Shown here: positions 1 through 7,906 of the stretch, piece by piece
Layout: each line of letters starts with the position of its first letter
Numbering within the stretch: position 1 is the first letter of the stretch
NCBI GenBank assembly: GCA_966250385.1
Contig: CBINHC010000002.1
Location: 248,001-312,000 of the forward strand
Reading direction: 5' to 3'
Length of the DNA stretch: 64,000 nt
Source: DASWTL01 sp966250385
Lineage (GTDB): Bacteria; Bacteroidota; Bacteroidia; Sphingobacteriales; Sphingobacteriaceae
Notes under the pieces: model-generated
Told to the model about the DNA's origin: nothing
The model's input: the letters and a program-made list of their open reading frames with translations, nothing else
The model's database searches: none
Translations under genes and position numbers: made by a program

Positions 1-116
1 CCGTGTGTCTGCATTCCGGATACCCGGGATGCCAGCAAACCGAAGGTGAGCAGCAGGATGAAAGGCAGGTAGATCAGTCTGCCTGACTGGCTGGGTGAAA
101 AGATCGATTTATCCAT
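1..116 (-). CDS. N-terminus of an unidentified membrane protein (partial)
   Basis: The reading frame starts with ATG at 116 on the minus strand and runs off the left edge, so only about 38 residues are visible. They begin MDKSIFSPSQSGRLIYLP and continue into a hydrophobic stretch rich in Leu, Ile and Phe, followed by a short polar segment. This fits one N-terminal membrane span of an inner-membrane protein. The family cannot be assigned from this fragment. It is divergent from the YjbR-like gene at 275, with a 158-base spacer holding a repeat array. Confidence 0.5.
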   Translation of the reverse strand, partial: MDKSIFSPSQSGRLIYLPFILLLTFGLLASRVSGMQTH

Positions 117-212
117 AGCAATATCTGTTTGTGGGGTCACATTACCAGTCGGTTATTACCCTCCTGGCTTCCATAGACCAAGGTAGATATCGGCGCGGAA
201 ATATGCGGGCGA

Positions 213-250
213 TTAACCTTTTTTAACACCGCTCTTAACCTTTTTTAACA
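213..250. promoter_or_regulatory. Four-copy TTAACM direct-repeat array
   Basis: The 16-base sequence TTAACCTTTTTTAACA occurs exactly twice, at 213-228 and 235-250. Each copy itself holds two TTAAC half-sites, so half-sites start at 213, 223, 235 and 245, about one helical turn apart. The array lies in the spacer between two divergent genes, just upstream of a TATCTTCG sequence near 263 that resembles the Bacteroidota -7 box. Tandem half-sites with a 10-11 base period are typical of OmpR/PhoB-family response regulators. That assignment is inference. Confidence 0.55.
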
Positions 251-274
251 GGCTTCGAAATCCTATCTTCGTAT

Positions 275-601
275 ATGAACATTGAAGATATCCGGGATTA
301 TGCCCTGGCCATGGAGGATACGACTGAAGGTTTTCCCTTCGGCGAAAATGCGCTGGTTTTTAAGGTGAACGGCAAAATGTTTCTGCTGCTGATGCTGAAT
401 GAACAGCCGCCGACTTTCAATGTGAAATGTGACCCGGACGTGGCGATCCGGTTGCGTGCGGGATATCCGAGTGTGCTGCCGGGTTACCACATGAACAAAA
501 CGCACTGGAATACCGTGATCATGGACGGGAGCCTCACGACGGATCAGATCCGGGAAATGATCGACTGGTCCTATTCGCTCGTACGCAAAAAGAAAAAATA
601 A
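275..601 (+). CDS. MmcQ/YjbR family protein
   Basis: The 108-residue product has the usual length and layout of the MmcQ/YjbR family: a CyaY-like alpha/beta fold, with the conserved N-terminal stretch ending in FPFGENALVFKV and a C-terminal segment ending DWSYSLVRKKKK. The central Trp/Asn segment (KTHWNTV) and the Pro-Gly-Tyr-His turn before it are also typical. Members are small cytoplasmic proteins often annotated as DNA-binding, but their role is not settled. The gene stands alone and is preceded by the TTAAC array at 213-250, so it may be the array's target. The lysine-rich tail is compatible with nucleic-acid contact, though this is not evidence of it. Confidence 0.85.
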   Translation: MNIEDIRDYALAMEDTTEGFPFGENALVFKVNGKMFLLLMLNEQPPTFNVKCDPDVAIRLRAGYPSVLPGYHMNKTHWNTVIMDGSLTTDQIREMIDWSYSLVRKKKK

Positions 602-629
602 TGGTCCCGGCAGGTTCTGCGGTTTCTGC

Positions 630-637
630 TATCTTTG
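630..637 (+). promoter_or_regulatory. Bacteroidota -7 box (TATCTTTG)
   Basis: TATCTTTG matches the Bacteroidota -7 consensus TAnnTTTG exactly and lies 19 bases before the ATG of the 44-residue zinc-ribbon gene at 657. No clear -33 TTTG is visible. Confidence 0.55.
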
Positions 638-656
638 CGGCACCTATTGAATCACA

Positions 657-791
657 ATGAACCAGACATCTCCCCGCGAAGAAGCGAACTTCATCGACTG
701 CCTTACCTGTAACGAGATTAAAGAAGCACCGGCATTCCCGGATACGTCCGTCTGCCCGGAATGCGGTGATCAGCTATTCGTTTCAAACTGA
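657..791 (+). CDS. 44-residue double-CxxC zinc-ribbon-like protein
   Basis: A short frame with an ATG at 657 and TGA at 789-791 encodes 44 residues. It has two CxxC knuckles, CLTC and CPEC, about 18 residues apart, then GDQLFVSN at the C-terminus. This spacing suggests one four-cysteine zinc or iron site, as in small zinc ribbons or rubredoxin-like knuckles. A consensus -7 box sits 19 bases upstream, and the gene converges with the histidine kinase gene that ends at 826. Its function is unknown. The paired CxxC motifs and the promoter support a real gene, despite its size. Confidence 0.6.
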   Translation: MNQTSPREEANFIDCLTCNEIKEAPAFPDTSVCPECGDQLFVSN

Positions 792-825
792 CCTGTCCGT
801 ATGCCGGGCCGGGGATTACCGGAAT

Positions 826-2742
826 TTATAAAGAACTGATTTGATTCCCTGCCGGGATCGAGATCATGAATTTCGTACCGACGCCGGGAGTGCTTTCGAC
901 GTCGATGCGGCCGTTCATTGTCTCCACCGCGGTCTTGACCAGGTACAGGCCGATCCCCCTGCCCTCTTCCCGGTCCGTATGGAACCGTTTATAGAGCTTG
1001 AATAACTGGTTCTTCAGCTTATCCGAGTCAAATCCCAGGCCGTTATCCGCCAGGGTAATATACACCAGGCCGTCCGCATACCAGGCATCCAGATCGACCT
1101 GCAGTTTCCGTTCATCCGACCGGTATTTGATCGAGTTGGAGATCAGGTTGGTAAAGATATTATGCAGGAACCCCCGGTTGCCCTTCACAAAGAGATCCGC
1201 CGGTACCTTGTTGTTGATCTGGGTGAGTGAACAGCTCCTGAAATCCTGAAAATCTTTCACGGTATCCTTGAGGAAAGACCGCAGGTTGACTGATTCCGGT
1301 TCGGACTGGATGTTCTGATCGCGGAATGTCAGGATGGAATTCATATCGGCGGTGATCTTCTCCAGGTGTTCTACGGAACTGTGCAGCATTTGCAGGCTGT
1401 CGTCAAAAAAAGGGTCGGTCTTATCGATGCCGGAAAGAAGTTCCAGTAATCCCTTACAGTTGGCTATCGGGGATCGCAGGTTGTGGGATACCATATAAGT
1501 AAACTGCTGCAGGTCCTGGTTTTGTCGGGAAAGGTTCTGCGTCAGCTTGTACATTTCCTGTTCGGTCCGCTTCTTCTCCGTTATATCGGTCTGGATCGTG
1601 ATGGTCCGGACAAGATTTCCTTCCTGGTCCAGCAGCGGAGTGACCTCCATCCGGAACCAGATCGGATCACCTGTGATGGTATGGTACTGGATCTCCTCGG
1701 TGAATGAAACTTTCGCCTTCCGGTTGTTTTCAATACGCAATGCCGTTGCCGGAGAAGTTTCCGGCCCCTGAAGAAAGGTTGCCGGCACGGCCCCGCGGAT
1801 CCTGGACAGCGGGTACCCCGTGACCCGGGTAAAAGCGGCATTGACCCATTCCACCCGGTCAGCGGCATCCGTAATGATCACTCCGTTGGTCGTTTTGCTG
1901 GCCACGAGGGACAGCATCTCCAGCTGGTCCAGATCCGATGTGCCACCACTGATATCCTCGATGATCACGTGTCCCCCGATAACCTGGTCATCCATACAGA
2001 CCGGGCTTACGCGAACGGAGACGCCGGCGACCTCGCCGCCTTCCCGACAAATCCGGGATTCAAAGGCCGAGGCTTTCCGGGCGTGCAGATTTTCAACCGC
2101 GGAATCGAGCTGGCAGTCACCCATAAAGATTTCGCCGATCCGCCGGCCGATGATCCGGTCACCGGACATCCTGAATATTTTCTCTATACAGTCATTGGTA
2201 CGTTCTACCACACCGTTAAGATCGATCGTGCAGAGCGCACAGGGGGTCTGGTCAACTTGCGATCTGAAATAGGCCTGGTCTTCCTGATATCCGTCCCGCT
2301 CCCGAAGGACACAGAGCACTCCCCCGATCGCCGGATCCGCAAGCCTGCCGGACAGCGTGACCTCAACCGGCCGCCACTCGCCCCGCTTCCCGAGCAGCCG
2401 GGCAGCCAGCCTGACCTCCGGGGTGCCGGACAGGTTGGCAAGTGCATCCTCCATCCGGGGCACATCCCCCGGATGAAGAAAATCAAATACGGGGCGGCCG
2501 TGCAACTCTTCGCGGGCGTAACCCAGCAGTCGCTCCGCCGACGGAGAGGCGTAGGTAAACAACCGGCTCTTATCGAAGATCGTTATCGGATCAGCGCTGC
2601 TTTGAACAATCGCCCTGAAGAAATCATCGCTGTACTGGTAATTCAAATGCCCTGGGATCGTAGTTATACTACCAATATATAAAATTCGGAGGAAACCCGC
2701 ATTAATTTTAAGGGACGGAACGGAGATTGATAGGGAATGCAT
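826..2742 (-). CDS. Triple-PAS sensor histidine kinase
   Basis: With the ATG at 2742 the product is 638 residues with no membrane span, so it is probably a cytoplasmic sensor. Three PAS domains are visible at roughly 38-150, 160-262 and 280-390. The third carries an LOV-like FLQGPET motif but has Ala where LOV proteins have the flavin-binding Cys. A HisKA domain follows, with the phospho-acceptor in VSHNLRSP (His about 420), then an HATPase_c domain with an N-box (ISNSIKYR), DNGLGF and a GRGIGLYL glycine box. No response regulator is adjacent. The start is uncertain: an upstream ATG at 2829 would overlap the divergent gene at 2765, and a TTG at 2646 directly before the first PAS domain is also plausible. 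Confidence 0.88.
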   Translation of the reverse strand: MHSLSISVPSLKINAGFLRILYIGSITTIPGHLNYQYSDDFFRAIVQSSADPITIFDKSRLFTYASPSAERLLGYAREELHGRPVFDFLHPGDVPRMEDALANLSGTPEVRLAARLLGKRGEWRPVEVTLSGRLADPAIGGVLCVLRERDGYQEDQAYFRSQVDQTPCALCTIDLNGVVERTNDCIEKIFRMSGDRIIGRRIGEIFMGDCQLDSAVENLHARKASAFESRICREGGEVAGVSVRVSPVCMDDQVIGGHVIIEDISGGTSDLDQLEMLSLVASKTTNGVIITDAADRVEWVNAAFTRVTGYPLSRIRGAVPATFLQGPETSPATALRIENNRKAKVSFTEEIQYHTITGDPIWFRMEVTPLLDQEGNLVRTITIQTDITEKKRTEQEMYKLTQNLSRQNQDLQQFTYMVSHNLRSPIANCKGLLELLSGIDKTDPFFDDSLQMLHSSVEHLEKITADMNSILTFRDQNIQSEPESVNLRSFLKDTVKDFQDFRSCSLTQINNKVPADLFVKGNRGFLHNIFTNLISNSIKYRSDERKLQVDLDAWYADGLVYITLADNGLGFDSDKLKNQLFKLYKRFHTDREEGRGIGLYLVKTAVETMNGRIDVESTPGVGTKFMISIPAGNQISSL

Positions 2743-2764
2743 AAAGGAAAATCCATACCAGCAG

Positions 2765-3019
2765 ATGATGAAACTGGGTGCCCCCATTCTGAAGATCCTG
2801 GCTAAGAAATACACGCCGTCCGCAACCATCGATATGGTGTTTCACCGGTATGACCTCACGCTGGGGACCGATCCGGAAGGGAATCCGGTCCAGCTGTTTC
2901 TTGGCAAAAGAAACGAGGAGGGCCGCGTGATCGGCGACCGGTTTGCCCGGACCCTGAAATACGACCGGGACGGCAAACTGATCAAGGACCACTGGGAGCG
3001 AAAAGGCCCCGCCACCTAG
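2765..3019 (+). CDS. Conserved-looking small basic protein, function unknown
   Basis: This encodes 84 residues (83 if the second Met at 2768 is used). The frame has many charged residues and no signal peptide. It reads like a small soluble beta-rich protein, with phrases such as VFHRYDLTLGTDPEGNPVQLFLGKR and LKYDRDGKLIKDHWERKG. The purine-rich stretch AAAGGAAAA at 2743-2751 lies shortly upstream. It is divergent from the histidine kinase and converges on the UbiD gene, leaving two bases between the stops. I do not recognise a family. The amino-acid composition looks genuine rather than like a shadow frame. Confidence 0.55.
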   Translation: MMKLGAPILKILAKKYTPSATIDMVFHRYDLTLGTDPEGNPVQLFLGKRNEEGRVIGDRFARTLKYDRDGKLIKDHWERKGPAT

Positions 3020-3021
3020 CC

Positions 3022-4857
3022 TCAGATGATCCCGTGCAGGGATCCGCCTTTCGCACCGAGGGCATCGACCCGCTTCTCAACCGCAGGGTCCGTGATCAGG
3101 GGCGGCGCATGATGCGGCTTGATCCGGGCGTCAATGATCATCGGTCCATGGCAGCCCCAGTGCTTATGTTCGGTAAAGCTGTCAATACCCCATATGTCAT
3201 GGGAAGGGTTACTGCGGGTAAAGGCTACCCAGACAAAGTTGTTGATATTCGCCGCTGTGAACCCGGCGTCTTCGCAAAGGACCAGGAGCGGAAAACCCGA
3301 AAGATCCTGGTTCCTCAGATGCTCGTTGAGGATCGCGATCTCCTGCCGGGTCTCCTCTTCGGAGCGGTAACCCGGACATTCGACCGCCAGGATACCCGGA
3401 AGGACCGGTTTGGCAATGAATGGCCGCGGGAAGCTGACCCCAGCCGGCAGCTCAGTGCCAAGTTCCCGTTTCTTTTCCCCTGCCGCTGCCAGCACGACCT
3501 TCGACCCTGAATTGATATCGGTCCCGGAATAATCGAGCGTGTCAATGGTCGTCTTTGTGTAGAAATGAAGATCCCGTGTCAGATCGATCCGTTCCAGCAT
3601 GTGCTTCAGGAACCGGCCGATATCCTCCGTATGCAGACCGGGATCGTCTTCACGGGCAGCAATGAACAGGTATTTGGCCAGGCTCAGCTGGTTTTTCCCG
3701 AGAATATGATTGGCGATGGTCAGGATCTCCTGCGGCCGTCGTTCCTTCAGGTATGGAGTGTACCGTTCGCTGCCGATGGCGAACAACAGCGGATGAACAC
3801 CGGCAGCATCGACCGCATTGACCTCCTGCAGGCCGGGAATTTCCTGCGGGATGGCCGCTCCGGCAATCTCATGGATGAGAGCCCCGAAACTGGTATCTTC
3901 CTGGGGCGGGCGGCCCACCACCGTAAAGGACCAGATCGGATCCCGGCGGTGATAGACCTGATGAACCTTCATCAGGGGAAACGGGTGGGTCAGGCTGTAA
4001 TAGCCCAGGTGATCGCCGAAAGGCCCTTCCGGCTTTACTTCCCCCGGGAACACCGTTCCGGTGATCACGAAGTCGGCGTCAGCCGAGATACAGAATCCCT
4101 CCTGGTCGTAAAAGTACCGGAACCTGCGGTTGCCCAGGGCACCGGCGAAGGTCATTTCCGAAAGCCCCTCCGGCAGGGGCATAACCGCAGAAAGCGGATG
4201 GGCCGGGGGCCCGCCCACAAAAATGCTGACCTTTAGCGGCATGCCTTTAGCGTTGGCCTTGGATTGGTGGACGCCGATCCCGCGGTGAAGCTGGTAGTGC
4301 AAACCGATCTCGCGATCCCGGACATATTCATTGCCGGCAAGCTGGATCCGGTACATTCCCAGGTTGGCCCGCATAATGCCCGGTTTATCGGCGTCTTCGG
4401 TATATACCTGGGGCATGGTGACAAACGGTCCGCCGTCCATCGGCCAGTTGACGATCTGCGGAAGGTCCCCGATCCGGGTGCGCCCGAAATTCACCGGTGC
4501 GTTCCGGCTGATCTTCATAGGAAGCGCCGAGACCGCCGGCCCGAAGGATTTCAGGTAATGAAATGGTCTTTTAAGGGCCCTAAGGGGATCTGTCTTCAAC
4601 TCCACCAGCGACTTGACACGATGAAGCGTATCTCTGAACAGAAAGCGCGACCGGTCCAGCGTGCCGAAGAGATTCGAAACAGCCGGAAAACGGCTTCCTT
4701 TGATATTTTCGAAAAACACCGCCGGTCCCTGCTGCTCATAAACACGCAGGTGAATCGCCGCCATTTCCAGGTAAGGATCGACCTCCTCCCTGATACGAAC
4801 CAGGTGACCGTGACGTTCCAGGTCGTTCACGCATTCGGTTAAGCTCTTGTATCCCAT
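3022..4857 (-). CDS. ubiD: UbiD-family decarboxylase (prenyl-FMN dependent)
   Basis: The 611-residue product matches UbiD-family decarboxylases over its full length. It starts MGYKSLTECVNDLERHGHLVRI, has the family signature EGPFGDHLGYYS near the middle and a C-terminal region with HKHWGCHGPMIIDAR. These enzymes remove a ring or vinylic carboxylate using prenylated FMN made by a UbiX partner, which is not in this window. UbiA and UbiE homologues occur at 23826 and 20627. In Bacteroidota that use the futalosine route to menaquinone, a UbiD-like enzyme (MqnL type) is thought to act after the prenyltransferase. That role here is inference. Confidence 0.88.
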   Translation of the reverse strand: MGYKSLTECVNDLERHGHLVRIREEVDPYLEMAAIHLRVYEQQGPAVFFENIKGSRFPAVSNLFGTLDRSRFLFRDTLHRVKSLVELKTDPLRALKRPFHYLKSFGPAVSALPMKISRNAPVNFGRTRIGDLPQIVNWPMDGGPFVTMPQVYTEDADKPGIMRANLGMYRIQLAGNEYVRDREIGLHYQLHRGIGVHQSKANAKGMPLKVSIFVGGPPAHPLSAVMPLPEGLSEMTFAGALGNRRFRYFYDQEGFCISADADFVITGTVFPGEVKPEGPFGDHLGYYSLTHPFPLMKVHQVYHRRDPIWSFTVVGRPPQEDTSFGALIHEIAGAAIPQEIPGLQEVNAVDAAGVHPLLFAIGSERYTPYLKERRPQEILTIANHILGKNQLSLAKYLFIAAREDDPGLHTEDIGRFLKHMLERIDLTRDLHFYTKTTIDTLDYSGTDINSGSKVVLAAAGEKKRELGTELPAGVSFPRPFIAKPVLPGILAVECPGYRSEEETRQEIAILNEHLRNQDLSGFPLLVLCEDAGFTAANINNFVWVAFTRSNPSHDIWGIDSFTEHKHWGCHGPMIIDARIKPHHAPPLITDPAVEKRVDALGAKGGSLHGII

Positions 4858-4916
4858 TTCTTTTTGTCCGGCTCAAAAATAAAGTAATTACGCGTGCTTT
4901 CGCATGGAATCCGGGT

Positions 4917-4944
4917 CATAAAAAAAGCGGTCCGGAGACCGCTT
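4917..4944 (-). terminator. Intrinsic terminator after dCMP deaminase
   Basis: AAGCGGTC at 4925-4932 and GACCGCTT at 4937-4944 form an 8-bp stem with a four-base loop. Read on the minus strand it is followed by a run of T. It lies 21 bases after the stop of the deaminase gene. Confidence 0.8.
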
Positions 4945-4965
4945 AAGCTTTATATCGATAGTTAA

Positions 4966-5427
4966 TTATGCCGTATAGTGGATCATTTCCACCCCGAACC
5001 GGGTCAGGAAGTCCACCCCGTCGTCGCTCTCCAGTCCTTTGAATGCGGCGTACGAATGTTTGTACAGCACCTTCCGGATACCGGAAGAAAAGATCAGCCG
5101 GGCGCACGGAAGGCATGGAGACAACGTCAGGTACAGGGTCGATCCCTGCAGATCGGCCCCGTTCTTCACTGCATACAAAATGGCGTTCTCCTCGGCATGA
5201 AGAGCCAGGGAGCAACTGCCCCGGTTATCCCGGGGACATCCCGTTACCGGCCATTCCTCATCACAGTTATGCGTGCCTGACGGCGGTCCATTATACCCGA
5301 TGGAAATGATCCGGGTGTCCTTGGAGAGAACAGCACCCACCTGGGCCTTCACGCAATGGGAGCGCAGGGCCAGGTCGGTGGCAAGATTCATAAAGATGTG
5401 ATCAAAGCTTGGCTTCGGAGTGACCAT
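4966..5427 (-). CDS. dCMP deaminase family protein
   Basis: The 153-residue cytidine/deoxycytidylate deaminase has the zinc-binding HAEEN motif, carrying the catalytic Glu, and the partner PCLPC motif in TLSPCLPCARL. The extra loop holding Cys and His residues (THNCDEEW...GCP) is typical of dCMP deaminases (ComEB-like) that bind a second zinc. The reaction dCMP to dUMP feeds thymidylate synthesis. The stop of the MFS gene at 5432 is four bases before this start, so the two minus-strand genes are probably one transcript, closed by the terminator at 4917-4944. Confidence 0.92.
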   Translation of the reverse strand: MVTPKPSFDHIFMNLATDLALRSHCVKAQVGAVLSKDTRIISIGYNGPPSGTHNCDEEWPVTGCPRDNRGSCSLALHAEENAILYAVKNGADLQGSTLYLTLSPCLPCARLIFSSGIRKVLYKHSYAAFKGLESDDGVDFLTRFGVEMIHYTA

Positions 5428-5431
5428 GATC

Positions 5432-7048
5432 TTAGTGTACGGTTACCTCGGTATTTTCGAAATCGATACCCTGTTTACGCAGTGTGCCGCTCACTCTCCA
5501 GGCGAAGAACGCCAGGTAAGCGAAACAGATCACCGGAATCCAGTAGGATGAGTGAATGTTGGTCAAATCGGCCAGACCACCCTGAAGCGGCGGTATAATC
5601 GCTCCGCCCAGGATCATCATGATCAGGAATGCGGATCCCTGGCTGGTCCATTTACCCAGTCCGGTGATGGAGAGGGCAAAGATACATGGCCACATGATCG
5701 AACATACCAGACCGCCGCTGATGAACGCGTACAGTCCCAGTTTGCCGGTTGCCGACAGGCCGATCAGCATCGCGATGACACCCAGGATTCCCAGGATCAG
5801 CAGCAGTTTTGCAGGCTGTTCTTTTGCCCAGAAATTCGCGGCGATCAGGATCACGATACAGATCGCATAGACGTACAGGTCGCTGACGTCGGTACCGCTC
5901 AGGTGATTGGCGCCCAGCACCACGGCAAAGGCGATGAACGGAACAACAATGGTCAGGATATTCTTAGTTTTCTTACTGACATTGAAAACGGTCACGGCAC
6001 TGGTCCAACGTCCGATCATCAAACTTCCCCAGTACAGGGAAATGAAATGAGAGATCTGGGACTCGTTGTACCCACCGAATTCCGGCGTATGAAGAAGTGC
6101 GCCCATATTACTCTGGATGGTAACCTCAACCCCGACGTAAACAAAGATGGCGATCATCCCCAGAACCAGCTGCGGATATTTCATCGCACCCCATCCCTCG
6201 CTGTTCTTCTGTGCGGAAAGATTGGAGAAGAAAAGCACTCCGGTAACACTGACAAGTGCCAGCAGGAGCAGCGTCAGCTTGCCGGTCTCTCCGGTTGATT
6301 CAGGAAGGAAGTTACCGATCACTACCAACGCTACAATGATCGCGGTGATCAGCAGCAATGCATTGGTTGCCTTGGGCGACTTTTCGAACTCCTCGTCCGA
6401 GGTAACGCGCGGCATCTTCGCCACGAAGAAAATTCCGGCAACGACCAGGAATACGCCCCCGAGGATCATGTACAAGGTATTGATCGAGGTAATCGGCGCT
6501 TCGGCCACCTGCTCGCTTGTCGCGACAACGGTGCCGAAAAGAACCAGGGTAACGATGATCGGCCCGATGGTCGTACCGAAGGAGTTTACCCCCCCTGCAA
6601 GGCTCAGGCGATGTGCGCCTGTTCGCGGGTCGCCGAGTGCGATAGCGAACGGATTCGCCGCAGTCTGCTGCAGTGAAAACCCTAATGCGATAATAAAGAA
6701 TGAACCAAGGATCAGCGGGTATTCCCCGGAATTAACGGCAGGAATCATACATACTGCTCCGATGATCGAGATCAGCAGGCCGTATACGATCCCGTTCTTG
6801 AAACCGATCTTATTCAAAATGTCATAGCCTACCCCTACCGAAAACAGGTAGAGCAGCAGTGAGCCGATGAAGTACGCACCGTAGAATGCTGAATCGATCA
6901 GCTGGGATTCAAACTGTGATAACTGGAAATGTGATTTACAAAACGGGATAAAGATACCGTTGGAGGCGGCCAGAAATCCCCAAAAGAAAAAAACCATGAC
7001 CAGCGTATACAAGGCTGATGCATAGCTCTTTTGCGTCGATTGTTCCAT
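5432..7048 (-). CDS. FucP-like sugar MFS transporter
   Basis: The 538-residue polytopic protein has about 12-14 hydrophobic segments. Its N-terminal half matches the fucose/glucose-galactose permease branch of the major facilitator superfamily: FFWGFLAASNGIFIPF at the start, the QTAANPFAIALGDP segment and a SLAGGVNSFGTTIGP loop. These carriers import hexoses by proton symport. The central insert between the two six-helix bundles is long (extra helices around ITAIIVALVVIGNF and LLLALVSVTGVLFF), which is common in Bacteroidota members. The substrate cannot be read from the sequence, and the neighbouring dCMP deaminase gives no hint. Confidence 0.88.
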   Translation of the reverse strand: MEQSTQKSYASALYTLVMVFFFWGFLAASNGIFIPFCKSHFQLSQFESQLIDSAFYGAYFIGSLLLYLFSVGVGYDILNKIGFKNGIVYGLLISIIGAVCMIPAVNSGEYPLILGSFFIIALGFSLQQTAANPFAIALGDPRTGAHRLSLAGGVNSFGTTIGPIIVTLVLFGTVVATSEQVAEAPITSINTLYMILGGVFLVVAGIFFVAKMPRVTSDEEFEKSPKATNALLLITAIIVALVVIGNFLPESTGETGKLTLLLLALVSVTGVLFFSNLSAQKNSEGWGAMKYPQLVLGMIAIFVYVGVEVTIQSNMGALLHTPEFGGYNESQISHFISLYWGSLMIGRWTSAVTVFNVSKKTKNILTIVVPFIAFAVVLGANHLSGTDVSDLYVYAICIVILIAANFWAKEQPAKLLLILGILGVIAMLIGLSATGKLGLYAFISGGLVCSIMWPCIFALSITGLGKWTSQGSAFLIMMILGGAIIPPLQGGLADLTNIHSSYWIPVICFAYLAFFAWRVSGTLRKQGIDFENTEVTVH

Positions 7049-7208
7049 TATTTGTTTCGTTTAAGTTGTTTTTGGAAATAATAACAGGCTAACATAAGTT
7101 ATTTTTCCATCAAATTCTATAGGGCAAGTCTTTTTATTCTGCCATAAAAACCATGGATTTTAGGGCTTAAAATTGCATATTCGCATGTTTGGATGAAAAA
7201 CCTGTTTG

Positions 7209-7841
7209 ATGATTGAAACGATTATATCGGGAATTGGATTAGGGATAGTTTTATCATTTTTGACAGGCCCCGTCTTTTTTGCCCTCATTAAAACGAGCAT
7301 CGAAAAAGGTTTCTACGCCGGCGTGTCGCTGGCCCTGGGCGTCATGCTCAGCGATATGATCTTCATTGGTATCACCGTTTACGGGTCGTCGTTCATCGCT
7401 CTGGAGAACCGGTACAGGATTCCCATAGGCCTGACCGGAAGTGTCATACTGCTTTCCATCGGGTTGTATTACCTCCTGAAAAAAGTAAAGATCAATTATG
7501 AGGGGACGACGTCCAAAAAACACCATACCGGCTATTTCCTGAAAGGCTTCTTCATGTGTATGCTCAACCCTTCGGTACTGCTCTACTGGGTCAGCGTTAC
7601 GGGCGGGGTCATCTCGGTAGCAGGGGAATTCGATACGCAGGAGATCGTGCCGTTCTTCAGCTCCATCCTCATCACCCAGTTCAGCATGGATGCGGTCAAG
7701 GCGCACTATGCCAATAAACTACGGTACCGGATCAAGGAAAAGACCATCGTCTGGCTGAACAGGACGGCAGGGATCCTGATCATCATCTTCGCAGCAAGAA
7801 TCCTTTATACGCTGTTCTTTTCTGATATGCCCCTTTTCTGA
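7209..7841 (+). CDS. LysE/RhtB-family exporter
   Basis: The 210-residue membrane protein has six predicted spans. It carries the LysE-family N-terminal motif GIVLSFLTGPVFFALIKTSIEKG and the mid-protein FFMCMLNPSVLLYWVSV segment. The family exports amino acids or related small metabolites. I prefer the ATG at 7209 over an in-frame TTG three bases earlier. The gene is divergent from the sugar transporter and converges with the purF-like gene, with a hairpin between the two stops. Confidence 0.85.
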   Translation: MIETIISGIGLGIVLSFLTGPVFFALIKTSIEKGFYAGVSLALGVMLSDMIFIGITVYGSSFIALENRYRIPIGLTGSVILLSIGLYYLLKKVKINYEGTTSKKHHTGYFLKGFFMCMLNPSVLLYWVSVTGGVISVAGEFDTQEIVPFFSSILITQFSMDAVKAHYANKLRYRIKEKTIVWLNRTAGILIIIFAARILYTLFFSDMPLF

Positions 7842-7845
7842 ACGA

Positions 7846-7872
7846 AAAATGCCCCCGCCTGGCAGCGGAGGC
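7846..7872 (-). terminator. Terminator after the purF-like gene
   Basis: GCCCCCGC (7851-7858) pairs with GCGGAGGC (7865-7872) with one mismatch and a six-base loop. Read on the minus strand, the stem is followed by ATTTTTC. It lies 34 bases after the stop of the purF-like gene. Confidence 0.65.
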
Positions 7873-7906
7873 AGTACATACCGTTTGAATTATCTTTTCT
7901 TACGGA

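Noticed and set aside
213..250. LytTR-type binding sites
   Set aside because: The 22-base spacing of the 16-base repeat fits LytTR sites, but the half-site sequence TTAACM does not match the LytTR consensus I know. A PhoB/OmpR-type array fits better.
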